From NCBI RefSeq assembly GCF_004343725.1, contig NZ_PTQW01000012.1, positions 124,001 through 188,000 of the forward strand: a stretch of DNA of 64,000 nucleotides, in the 5' to 3' direction. This document shows, in pieces, positions 15,339 through 24,273 of this stretch (position 1 is the first letter of the stretch; every line of letters begins with the position of its first letter). The translations under genes and the position numbers were made by a program. The stretch comes from Treponema sp. J25 (GTDB lineage Bacteria; Spirochaetota; Spirochaetia; Treponematales; Breznakiellaceae). The notes under the pieces were generated by a model. It saw nothing but the letters and a program-made list of their open reading frames with translations. It made no database searches and was not told where the DNA came from.

Positions 15339-18300
15339 ATGGCATATTCGGTCGATTTTTTTTTCTTACAAAATTGAAAAAAAAGAAGTTTTACAACATG
15401 GGCTTGTTTATTCCCTTTCTGGCGGGGCCCTTCCCCTTCGATTTTCAAGATATCCTGTCCCTGAGGCTTCATGGCGTCGCATTGCCTGGGCCGATCGGGA
15501 ACAAGGGTATATAGACATTATTCCCTATGCCTATGGGAAGGGCGCGGGCTATGTGCAGGGCTCCCGGTGCAGACTTAAGGACATTCTCTGGGTCGATGGG
15601 CGGGGAAAGGTTCGCGAGGCCGATGAGATTACCCTTCGTCCCGGCGAGATTGAAATGTCCCGAACCGCCGGTGGGAAACTCCGGTATGCCCTGTTATTTG
15701 AAACCGGCTGCGTATGGATTTCCGTAGAAGTGCCGAAGCTCCAGAGAAAAAGCAGCCCCAACGGACACAGTGGAGGGGCGGGACTCATGCTTCCTGTAGT
15801 ATCAGAGCCCTGGCATTCCATGGGAACCCATGAGGGGTGGTTCCTCTATGGCCGGGAGGCCACTACATCACCCAATATTGTCCTAAGCGGGGCCAGCGAA
15901 GGAATCGTCCCGAGTCCAGAAGCAATCGCTATCGTAGGAAACGCTCCCTTCACCATAGATCACGTAAGAATATGTGATATACGGCGCCCCTTCGCACCAG
16001 AAGGGTATGGAATATATCGCATTATTCTCCTACTTCCCCTGGGAGAGAGGGAACAGGAAGAACTAAAAGGGCCTTTTCAGTATTACATTGCCTGGGGCGC
16101 TACCCTGGAGGAAGCGACAACTCGAGCATTGTATACAGCCAAAGAAAACCGTAAGGAGCAGCACCGCCAGCGCATAGAAACCCTTTTTAAGGGGTTCTCC
16201 TGGGACATGGGGGATCCCCTGGTAAACAAAGCCATCGGGTGGGCCGCCTTTTCTGGATGGAGCCTGGTTACCCGGGTCCAGGGGAAAGGCATCTGGGCGG
16301 GGCTCCCCTGGTTTCGGGATAACTGGGGGCGGGACACCTTTATCGCCCTCCCGGGGATATTGCTCGTAAGCGGTCAATTTCACGAGGCCCGAGAAATTAT
16401 CACCACCTTCGCGGGGTGGCAGGATACCAATCCTGGGAGTCCAACCTATGGTCGCATTCCTAACCGCTGGCGCAGTCCTGAGGATGTCATCTACAACACC
16501 GTCGATGGGACCCTCTGGTTTATTCGGGAAGTGTGGGAATACGGCCAATACACGGGAGACCTGGCGTTTCTTCATTCTATGGCAGAGGTCGTATTCCAGG
16601 CCCTTGATGCGGACATGGACCGTTGCGATACCTTTCATTTCTTGCTCCACGACCATGCGGACACCTGGATGGATGCCCGCATCCGGGGAAAGGAGCCCTG
16701 GTCAGAGCGGGGGAGCCGGGCGGTAGAAGTACAGGCCCTCTGGTACACGGCCCTCTGCTGTGGGGCTGCCCTCGCACACCTGGCGGGGGACTTTCAGCGG
16801 GAATCCCGGTATCAAGAATTTGCTCGAACCCTAAAAGAAAATTTCCGGCGATACTTCTGGTACCCCGAGTATGGCCGTCTGGCAGATCGTCTTTTACCCC
16901 AGGATAGCAACGAAGAACCCAGTGAAACAGCGGCAGACCTTCGCTGCCGTCCCAATGGGCTCATCGCCCTCCTGGCCACGGCCATTCTTCCCCAGGAAGA
17001 TCAACTTTTACCTGAAGAAATCATGCAACAGGTCCTGGTTGATGCGGTACAGAATCTTCTGTATCCCTATGGAATAGCAAGCCTTTCCCAGGAGGATCCC
17101 CTCTTTCATCCCCATCATGAGTGGCCTGGCCAGTACCACAAGGATGCGGCATATCACAATGGCACCATCTGGCAGTGGAACGCCGGCGCCGTAATATACG
17201 CCCTTCTTCGTTTTGGAAAGGGTGATATAGCCTGGCAACTCACGAAGGAACTGGCCCGCCAGATCATGCAGGAGGGGGCGGCGGGGACCCTGGGAGAAAA
17301 TCTCCATGCCCACCCTTCGGCGGATGGGAGGATTATCCACTCGGGCACTTACTCTCAGGCATGGAGTGTCTCCGAATATACCCGGACCATCTTTCAGGAT
17401 TGGCTTGGTATACGCCCCCGCTTATTGGAAAACAAACTTATCGTCGCGCCCCAGCTCCCCCCAGGTCATAATCGGGTAGTCGGCAGCCAGCAGGCAGGTC
17501 CCTGGCACATTTCCGTGGGTCTTTCAAAAGGGCAAAACTGTCTTCACTATACCTTAAAGGTGGAGGAGAAAGGGAACCCTTCCGCGGGGGCCGTATTTGA
17601 TGCTCCCCAAAGGGTGACCCAGGGAGATCCCTTTTCTTCTCAGTCTCCGGGGCCACCTCTCCTAGAGATCCAGGTCCTTCACGAAGGGATAGAGCGGATC
17701 TGGCAGTTCCATGTTGAGCAAGGTAAGTCCTACGAGGTAACGCTCAACCTGGATACCATGGAATTCTCGTATCTTTCTGGAGAGAAGAAACGGCCGACCT
17801 GCATCCGGCCGGTGCTGAAGCATCGATTTTTCTCAGATCTTCCGGACCTATCCTTCTGTGTCCCCCGCCTCCCCCCCTGGAATCTTCCGTTCCGCTGCAG
17901 GAATGCCCTAGAAAAGGCGATACTCGGTAACACCTACAATGGGGGACCCATAGCAATCCTAAAGGAATGGTACGATTCTGCCGATTTTGCCCGCCAGTTC
18001 CACACCGACGAAAGGCTCGGAGCTCGTTACCGTCCGGAGGCTACCGAATTCAAGCTCTGGTCCCCCGTAGCCCAGGAAGTACAGCTCTGTCTGTATGAAC
18101 AGGGTACGGGGGGAAGTCCCTTTGCAATAGTTCCCATGCACATTAGCCCACGGGGCGTATGGTCCTGTCAGGTGGCAGGGGACCTTCACGGGACCTATTA
18201 CACTTATCGCCTTCGCATTTTCTCCCTTTTCCGGGAAACCATCGACCCCTATGCAATTACATCGGGAGTAAACGGCCAGCGGGGCATGGTGGTCGACCTT

Positions 18301-20154
18301 TCCCGCCTTGAACCCGAAGGGTGGAATAGTTTTACCACACCCACCCTGGCAAAAGCAAACAACGCGATTATCTGGGAAGCCCATATCCGGGACCTTACCT
18401 GCCATCCTACCTGGCAGGGCCCTGAGGAACTGCGGGGCACCTTTCTCGGCGCAGCCACAAAGGGCACTAGCTACCAGGATGCGTCGGGGACAGGTATCCC
18501 GACGGGACTGGATTACCTCAAGGCTCTGGGGATTACCCATGTGCAGCTTTTACCCATCTTTGACTTTGTTTCGGTGGACGAAACTCGGGTCCGGGAACCG
18601 GAGTATCGCAACCGGAAAGAGGGAGGAGCTTTTAATTGGGGGTACGACCCGGGGAACTACGGTGTTCCAGAAGGATCCTATGCCACCAATCCCTTCGATG
18701 GAGCCTGCCGCATACGGGAGTTGCGACAGCTCGTTCTTGCCCTGGGACAGGCGGGCATGGGCGTTATCATGGACGTGGTGTATAACCATGTACCGGATTT
18801 TCGTCGTTCTGCCCTGGAAGCCTGCGTACCAGGCTATTACTTCAGGGGGCGGCGAGATTCAGGCGCCGGGGATGACACGGCCAGCGAACGGTACATGTTC
18901 CGCAAGTACATGAAGGATACCCTTATTCATTGGATTACCACCTACAAACTGTGCGGGTTTCGCTTCGATCTTATGGGACTCCATGATGTCCACACCATGC
19001 GGGAAATTGAAAAGGCCCTGCGTCACCGTAAGCCGGACATCCTTCTTTACGGTGAAGGCTGGGACATGTGCGGCCTTTCCCGGCCGGTCATGGCTTCTCA
19101 GCGCAATATCCATCTTCTTAAAGGTATCGGGATGTTCAATGATGCCTTTCGGGACGGTGTAAAGGGTTCTGTGTTTCACGCTTCAGAAGGGGGCTGGATC
19201 CATGGAGAATCGGGATGGGAAGAGGCGGTAAAGTTCGGCCTTGTGGGTGCCGTTCGCCATCCCCAGGTACACAATAAAAAGGTGATAGGAACGGCCCGGC
19301 CTGGACCCTGGTCAGAATATACCTGGAAAAGCATAAACTACCTTGAAGTCCACGACAACCTTACCCTCTTTGACAAACTCCAGCTGGTTGAGCCTGGCCA
19401 ATCGATGGACTATTACGAAGGGATGCAGCGATTTGCGATGACGTTGCTCTTCTGTTCCCAGGGAATAGTGCTCATGCATGGGGGTATGGAGTTCTGCCGA
19501 ACCAAGGAAGTTCCGGCCCAGTGGATTCAAGAAGGGGGGATTGATAAATGTGTGGCCCTTACCGAACAGAACGGCGGGGAAGATTTCGCCCCTGCAGGAG
19601 GAGGGCTCCCCCAAAACTTATCGGTTCGTCTTTTCTGCCATGATTCCTACAAAGCGGGGGACCTGTTGAATAGTTTGAACTGGGAACGGGCGCTCCAGCA
19701 CCGGGAAACCGTGGCGTATGTGCGGGGCCTCATAGCCCTGCGAAAAAAGCATCCGCTCCTTCGCCTGGAAAGGGGCAAAGAAGTGCGGCGGGCCTTGCGG
19801 TTTATGTCCAGTCCTCCAGGGACTCTGGTGTGGCACCTTGATGGTCAGAGGATACGAAAAAAGGAAGCCCCCTTGCTCATAGTCGCCAACCACAACCGTA
19901 CGGCAGTCCCGGTTATCCTTCCCGGGGGACAGTGGGAAATCCTTGCCGAAAGCAGCGAGGCCTTTATCAATTGGGTAGCCCTGGGGGAGGATTCTATCGC
20001 TGGTGTATATGTGCAGGAACCATACCGCAAGGCCCATGCCCCCCAAAGGGTGGAGCCCCTTGCTGTGGGGGACCCCCCACAGGTAAAAGCATCTCCCCTT
20101 GTATCGGCGACCCTTTTGGCGGCACCCCGGAGTTGTCTCATTCTCCGAAGGTGA
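15339..20154 (+). CDS. Glycogen-debranching-enzyme/type I pullulanase fusion; start out of frame at a T9 tract
   Basis: One polypeptide of about 1600 residues with two debranching modules. The first ~700 residues resemble amylo-alpha-1,6-glucosidase (GH133-like; GLPWFRDNWGRDTFIALPG, DHADTWMDARIRG, HKDAAYHNGTIWQWNAG). The C-terminal ~650 are a CBM48/GH13 type I pullulanase (FNWGYDPGNYGVPEGSY, IMDVVYNHV, GFRFDLMGL, YGEGWDM, EVHDNLT). No signal peptide, so cytoplasmic. The frame is open back to 15308 with no ATG; the first usable codon in frame is GTG 15553. An ATG at 15339 with GGAG 6 nt upstream (MAYSVDFFF) reads into this frame if T9 (15356-15364) were T8, giving a sensible N-terminus. So this is a frameshift, a slippage site or a sequence error. 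Confidence 0.88.
15356..15364 (+). repeat. T9 homopolymer at codon ~6 of the fusion gene
   Basis: Nine T in a row. With T9, the ATG at 15339 stops at TGA 15375-15377; with T8 it continues into the 1600-codon frame. Tracts of this length are prone to replication and transcriptional slippage. Confidence 0.8.
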
Positions 20155-20188
20155 AAAGAATAGAAGCAGATGACACATAGATAAAAAA

Positions 20189-20316
20189 TCCATTTTTTAC
20201 GCCATTATATTTATTACTTATCCATATTTTACGCCATAATATGTATAATTAATCCATATTTTACGCTATAATATGTATAAATACTCCACATTTTACGCCA
20301 AATTATAGACATTTCT
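20189..20316. repeat. Four tandem 32-bp repeats upstream of the DUF4143 ATPase gene
   Basis: Units start at 20189, 20221, 20253 and 20285. They share TCCATATTTTACGCCATAAT at the start; unit 1 has CCATTTTTTACG, unit 3 GCTATAAT and unit 4 diverges after TTTTACGCCA. There are no spacers, so this is not a CRISPR array. The repeats fill the gap between the fusion gene and the ATPase gene and are A+T-rich, with TATAAT-like boxes, so they may act as iterated operators or promoter elements. Confidence 0.9.
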
Positions 20317-20341
20317 CGTCAGACACCCTATACTAGGAGGC

Positions 20342-21604
20342 ATGAAGAACAGGAAAATCGCCCCCCTTATTCTGAGAACAGGGGAGAAAAAAACTGGCCG
20401 CATTCTTGTTCTAACCGGGGCCCGTCAAACCGGAAAAACCACCCTGGCCCGGGCCCTATTTCCTCAGTATCAATTTTTAAGCATAGAAGATCCGGTGCTC
20501 CGGGAAACCTATGGACAGCTTACCGCCGCCCAATGGAAAACCGCCTATCCCCTGGCAATTCTTGATGAAGTTCAAAAGGCTCCCCGGCTTATCGAAAGTA
20601 TCAAAGCTGCCTACGATCAATGGGAAGACGTACGGTATGTGCTTACCGGCTCAAGTCAGATTTTGCTGATGGAAAAGGTGCGGGAAAGTCTGGCGGGCCG
20701 TTGTACCATCATCGAACTGTACCCCCTTACCCTGCCGGAACTGCGGACTGAATCATGGGAAGACCCGGTAGAGGACTCTCCCTGTCAGAAACTCCTTCAG
20801 AGACCGGCCGCCATAAAGGAAATGATTTCCCAGTTGCTCCCTGATTTTCGGCTCGACCCCCTATACCACACAAAAAGACAGGCCTGGGACTTTTATTGCC
20901 ATTTTGGGGCCTATCCTGCCCTCACCGAAAAGAGTCTGGACGACCAGGATCGGCGGGATTGGCTGAGCAATTATGTACGGACCTATCTGGAACGGGACGT
21001 TCGGGATTTAGCAAGTTTTCGGGATCTAGAACCCTTTATACGGGTCCAGCGGTACCTCGCCCAGGCTACGGCTCAGCTTATAAACTACGCGGAGATAAGT
21101 CGCCATACGGGGATATCCCTCAAGACGGTGCAGCGGTATGTTCAGTACCTTTCATATAGTTATCAAGCAATTGTGCTGCCCCCTTATTTCAGGAATCCGC
21201 AGAAACGCCTTGCAAAGGCTCCAAAGATCCATTTCCTGGATCAGGGGGTTCTCCAGGGGATCCTGGGGAAATGGGGGAACCCTTCGGGGAACGAATTCGA
21301 AAGTCTCGTGATTGCGGAGATATATAAACAGATCCGCACCAAAGAAAGCCCCTGGGTTTTGTATCACCTGCGCACCCTGGATGGGCGGGAAGTAGACCTG
21401 GTGCTCGAAGGATCAGAAGGGTTTCTGGCCTTTGAAATAAAAATGACCGATCGGGTCAGCCCTGTCGATGCACGACACTTGCGGGACCTTTCCCAATTTC
21501 TGGACAAACCCTTGATCCATAGCTTTGTGCTTTCCCAGGATCCGGTTACTCGAGAACTCTCGCCCGGGATTACCGCTCTGCACTGTGCGTATTTTTTGGG
21601 GTAG
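20342..21604 (+). CDS. AAA-type ATPase with DUF4143 domain
   Basis: 420 residues. Walker A GARQTGKTT (residues ~27-35) and Walker B LAILDEVQKA, sensor-like YVLTGSSQ, all in an N-terminal AAA domain of ~130 residues. The C-terminal DUF4143 part has GNEFESLVIAEIYKQ and DGREVDLVLE...FEIKM, reminiscent of a PD-(D/E)XK nuclease-like core. The family's function is poorly understood; a role in stress or mobile-element biology has been suggested but not settled. AGGAGG lies only 1 nt before the ATG, an unusually tight spacing. It follows four 32-bp repeats and is convergent with the GH31 gene. It looks like an insertion unrelated to starch metabolism within the locus. Confidence 0.85.
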   Translation: MKNRKIAPLILRTGEKKTGRILVLTGARQTGKTTLARALFPQYQFLSIEDPVLRETYGQLTAAQWKTAYPLAILDEVQKAPRLIESIKAAYDQWEDVRYVLTGSSQILLMEKVRESLAGRCTIIELYPLTLPELRTESWEDPVEDSPCQKLLQRPAAIKEMISQLLPDFRLDPLYHTKRQAWDFYCHFGAYPALTEKSLDDQDRRDWLSNYVRTYLERDVRDLASFRDLEPFIRVQRYLAQATAQLINYAEISRHTGISLKTVQRYVQYLSYSYQAIVLPPYFRNPQKRLAKAPKIHFLDQGVLQGILGKWGNPSGNEFESLVIAEIYKQIRTKESPWVLYHLRTLDGREVDLVLEGSEGFLAFEIKMTDRVSPVDARHLRDLSQFLDKPLIHSFVLSQDPVTRELSPGITALHCAYFLG

Positions 21605-21624
21605 CTCCTTAAGAATAGAAAGGC

Positions 21625-24066
21625 CTACTCCCCCCGCACCCCATAACACTCAAGTCTCTTTCCTACGAGGGAGACCCGGTTTCTGTGTGGGGGGACCTCT
21701 TTGCCGTTCAATACTACCCCACGGCACGCCAGAGAAGAGGGGATCTGGAAAGTGTAGTGCACCGGCCCGTAGGCATCACGGAGGGTTTGTACTTCTAGGC
21801 GCAGCAGACCTCCGGCACAGGTATAGTGAATTTCAAGCTCACTGTAGACTCCCTTTCGATACTCCAGGGTTTCCCCGTCGTCGGCCCGATAGCGATATAC
21901 CCCCGTATCCCCTTCTTGCACAAGGATCAGAAAGTCCACCATTCGCAGATCTTTCTGATTGGTTGTTCTCTGCCCCGGCAAAAGGGGAAGCACCCCCGGA
22001 CAACGAATATAGAGGGGTGTCTCCATTCTTCCGGGCTGCACTTCCAATTCCTGCCCCCCTGCTATAACCTGGCCCCGGTTCCAGTCAAACCAGTGCCCCT
22101 TCGGAAGCCGTACTATCCGCCCCTTTTCTGTTAGGCTGGTAAGAGGTGCATGCATAAGAGAAGGCCCAATCAAAAATTGATCGTCGCAGGAGAAGGTCCA
22201 CGTTTCTTCAGGATACTGGTACCACAGGGGGCGCATCACCGGCGAACCGATCTCTTCTTGTTCAATCCAGAGCTGATAGAGATAGGGAATCAGTTTATAA
22301 CGGGAGCGAATGTATTCGGCTACCACTTTTTCGGTAGCAGGCCCACGGGTCCAAGGTTCCTGGTCCTGGGCGCTGTGTACGTTATGGTTCCGCAAAAAAG
22401 GAAACAGGAAGCCCGCCTTATACCAGGTTTCCATCAGGGCGGCGCTGGCGTTTCCCGCGAAACCCGGTACATCGGGCCCCTGGAAGGGCATCCCTGAAAC
22501 GGAAAGATTGAGGCTAAAGGGGATGCTCGCTTTAAGGTGGGTTTCGTTGGACACATTATCGCCGGTCCACATGCCACTATAGCGGGCCATACCCAAGAAG
22601 GCGGAACGACTTATGAGGAAGGGGCGTTTTTCTGGATAGGCGGCTTCCAGGCCCTGGCGAGTAGCGATGGCCATACCCAGGGCATAGAGGTTGTGAAAGG
22701 CTTCTTGCTTAAGTTTACCCTGTTTAAAGCGCATGTCTTCCAGGGGGGCGGAACCAGTAGCGGGATCATTCATATCGATCCAGTAGCCACTAAATCCATA
22801 GGTCTTTGTAAAGTCCGTTACTTTTTGGGCCCACCAGGAGCGGGTTTTTTCTAAAGAAAAATCGGGAAACACCGTATACCCGGGCCACACAAAACCCGTA
22901 TACGAGATACCTTCTTTCGTTTCACAGAGCAGACGGCGCTCCACTGCCTCCTTATAGGGGCCGTAGGCTTCGTCCCGGCGGAGTCCTGGATCCAGGATTG
23001 GTACTACCTGGTATCCTCGCTCTTTAAGAGCCCGGATGTGCTCAGCGCCCCGGGGAAAATGGGTCTTTTCCACGGTAAACACCCGAAAACCATCCATATA
23101 ATCGATATCAAGCCAGAGTCCATCGTTGGGAATTCCCCGCTTTTCATACTCGGCGGCAATCCGCTCGAGGTCCTCTGCGGATCGGTATCCCCAACGACAC
23201 TGATGATGCCCCAGCGCCCACAGGGGAGGAAGAGAGAAGGTCCCCTGCAATTGCTGGATTCCCTGGACTAAGCGGTCCGGCCGCCTATCCATGAGGATCC
23301 ACACATCGGGCTCCCCATTGTGGGCCCCCAGATAGAGATAGCGAGTGAACGGCCGGGCACCAAAGATGCCTTCGGTGGCTCCGATATTCATGAAGCCCGG
23401 CCAGGGAGCATCCATCACAAGGGCATACCAGACGCCACTGTCCGGATCGTGGCCAATGAGAACGGGAAAACTCGCATACAGGGGGTCCGCTTTTGATTGT
23501 TCTATTTCTTCCCAGCTGAACTCCGCAAAGAGGTCGGTATTCCAGAAAAGGGTCCGCTTTCCCGAAACTTCAAATCCCAGGTTTTTCCCGCCCAGCCCAA
23601 AATAACGGTGCCTTTCGTTATATGCAAAACGGAGCATCCAGCGCTTGCCATTAAGTCCCAGCCCAAGGCCCCGCAAAACAACCTGCTCGCCGGACAAAAG
23701 GCTTAGCCCGCCATCGGAGGCAAGAACACAGGAAAGGGCCTCTGTCTCTGCTCCATCCGCGGTTTTTTCAGAGAAGAATAGAGATTGGTCCTTCTCCGAT
23801 CCGTTTGCCGATTCAGGGGTTTCCTCATTTTGTGCAAAGGGTGTCAGGGCCACGAGTTTTTCCGTTTCCGCTTTCCAGCGATCGGAGCTTCCGCGGTACC
23901 GGTACAAAGCGGGTCCCAGCTTTTTTAGTTTTACATAAACCTCTGGATATCGGGGGCTCCGGACGATGGTTCTCACCGCCTCTCCCCCGGAGGGGACCTG
24001 GAGTTCCTGAGGGGTACTGGTGCTAAACACATAATTTTCAGGGGTATCTATTTTTCTATAGTGCAT
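21625..24066 (-). CDS. GH31 family alpha-glucosidase
   Basis: 813 residues, no signal peptide, so cytoplasmic. It would release glucose from maltodextrins or isomalto-oligosaccharides. GH31 landmarks: LWLDIDYMDGFRVFT near residue 318, the nucleophile motif GYWIDMNDP (Asp431), and SGMWTGDN with the acid/base Asp further on. The nucleophile motif usually reads DMNEP; here it is DMNDP, a conservative change next to the catalytic Asp. An insert at ~75-115 is polar and low in complexity. The upstream pullulanase gene is separated by a good terminator, so this gene probably has its own weak promoter (TATAAT near 24087). Confidence 0.92.
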   Translation of the reverse strand: MHYRKIDTPENYVFSTSTPQELQVPSGGEAVRTIVRSPRYPEVYVKLKKLGPALYRYRGSSDRWKAETEKLVALTPFAQNEETPESANGSEKDQSLFFSEKTADGAETEALSCVLASDGGLSLLSGEQVVLRGLGLGLNGKRWMLRFAYNERHRYFGLGGKNLGFEVSGKRTLFWNTDLFAEFSWEEIEQSKADPLYASFPVLIGHDPDSGVWYALVMDAPWPGFMNIGATEGIFGARPFTRYLYLGAHNGEPDVWILMDRRPDRLVQGIQQLQGTFSLPPLWALGHHQCRWGYRSAEDLERIAAEYEKRGIPNDGLWLDIDYMDGFRVFTVEKTHFPRGAEHIRALKERGYQVVPILDPGLRRDEAYGPYKEAVERRLLCETKEGISYTGFVWPGYTVFPDFSLEKTRSWWAQKVTDFTKTYGFSGYWIDMNDPATGSAPLEDMRFKQGKLKQEAFHNLYALGMAIATRQGLEAAYPEKRPFLISRSAFLGMARYSGMWTGDNVSNETHLKASIPFSLNLSVSGMPFQGPDVPGFAGNASAALMETWYKAGFLFPFLRNHNVHSAQDQEPWTRGPATEKVVAEYIRSRYKLIPYLYQLWIEQEEIGSPVMRPLWYQYPEETWTFSCDDQFLIGPSLMHAPLTSLTEKGRIVRLPKGHWFDWNRGQVIAGGQELEVQPGRMETPLYIRCPGVLPLLPGQRTTNQKDLRMVDFLILVQEGDTGVYRYRADDGETLEYRKGVYSELEIHYTCAGGLLRLEVQTLRDAYGPVHYTFQIPSSLACRGVVLNGKEVPPHRNRVSLVGKRLECYGVRGE

Positions 24067-24114
24067 GGTATCTTACTCCGCTCTTTGAATTATAAAAAAT
24101 CATATACAACCATA

Positions 24115-24165
24115 CCAAAAAAGCCAGGCCTTTCCCAGTAAAAACTACTGGCCCGACCTGGCTTT
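24115..24165 (-). terminator. Terminator after the pullulanase gene
   Basis: On the minus strand AAAGCCAGG pairs with CCTGGCTTT, an inner CCAGTA/TACTGG pair extends the stem, and TTTTTT follows. It separates the pullulanase gene from the GH31 gene. A second small stem (CTACCGG/CCGGTAG) lies at 24184-24205. Confidence 0.8.
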
Positions 24166-24273
24166 AACAGATTTTTAACTATACTACCGGTGGGGGGGCC
24201 GGTAGGCGCCACCATGTTTCAGTCAAGGAGGCGTTACCCTGGCGGGCAATATACCGATTACCCTTCATTTTCC

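Noticed and set aside
15553-20154. GTG 15553 as the start of the debranching fusion
   Set aside because: The frame is protein-like for about 60 codons further upstream, and a promoter, operator and ribosome site fit ATG 15339 instead.
16063-20193. Several long minus-strand ORFs under the debranching fusion gene
   Set aside because: They lie opposite conserved catalytic motifs and show no family resemblance.
20189-20316. Possible CRISPR array
   Set aside because: The 32-bp units are directly adjacent without spacers and diverge towards one end; no cas gene is near.
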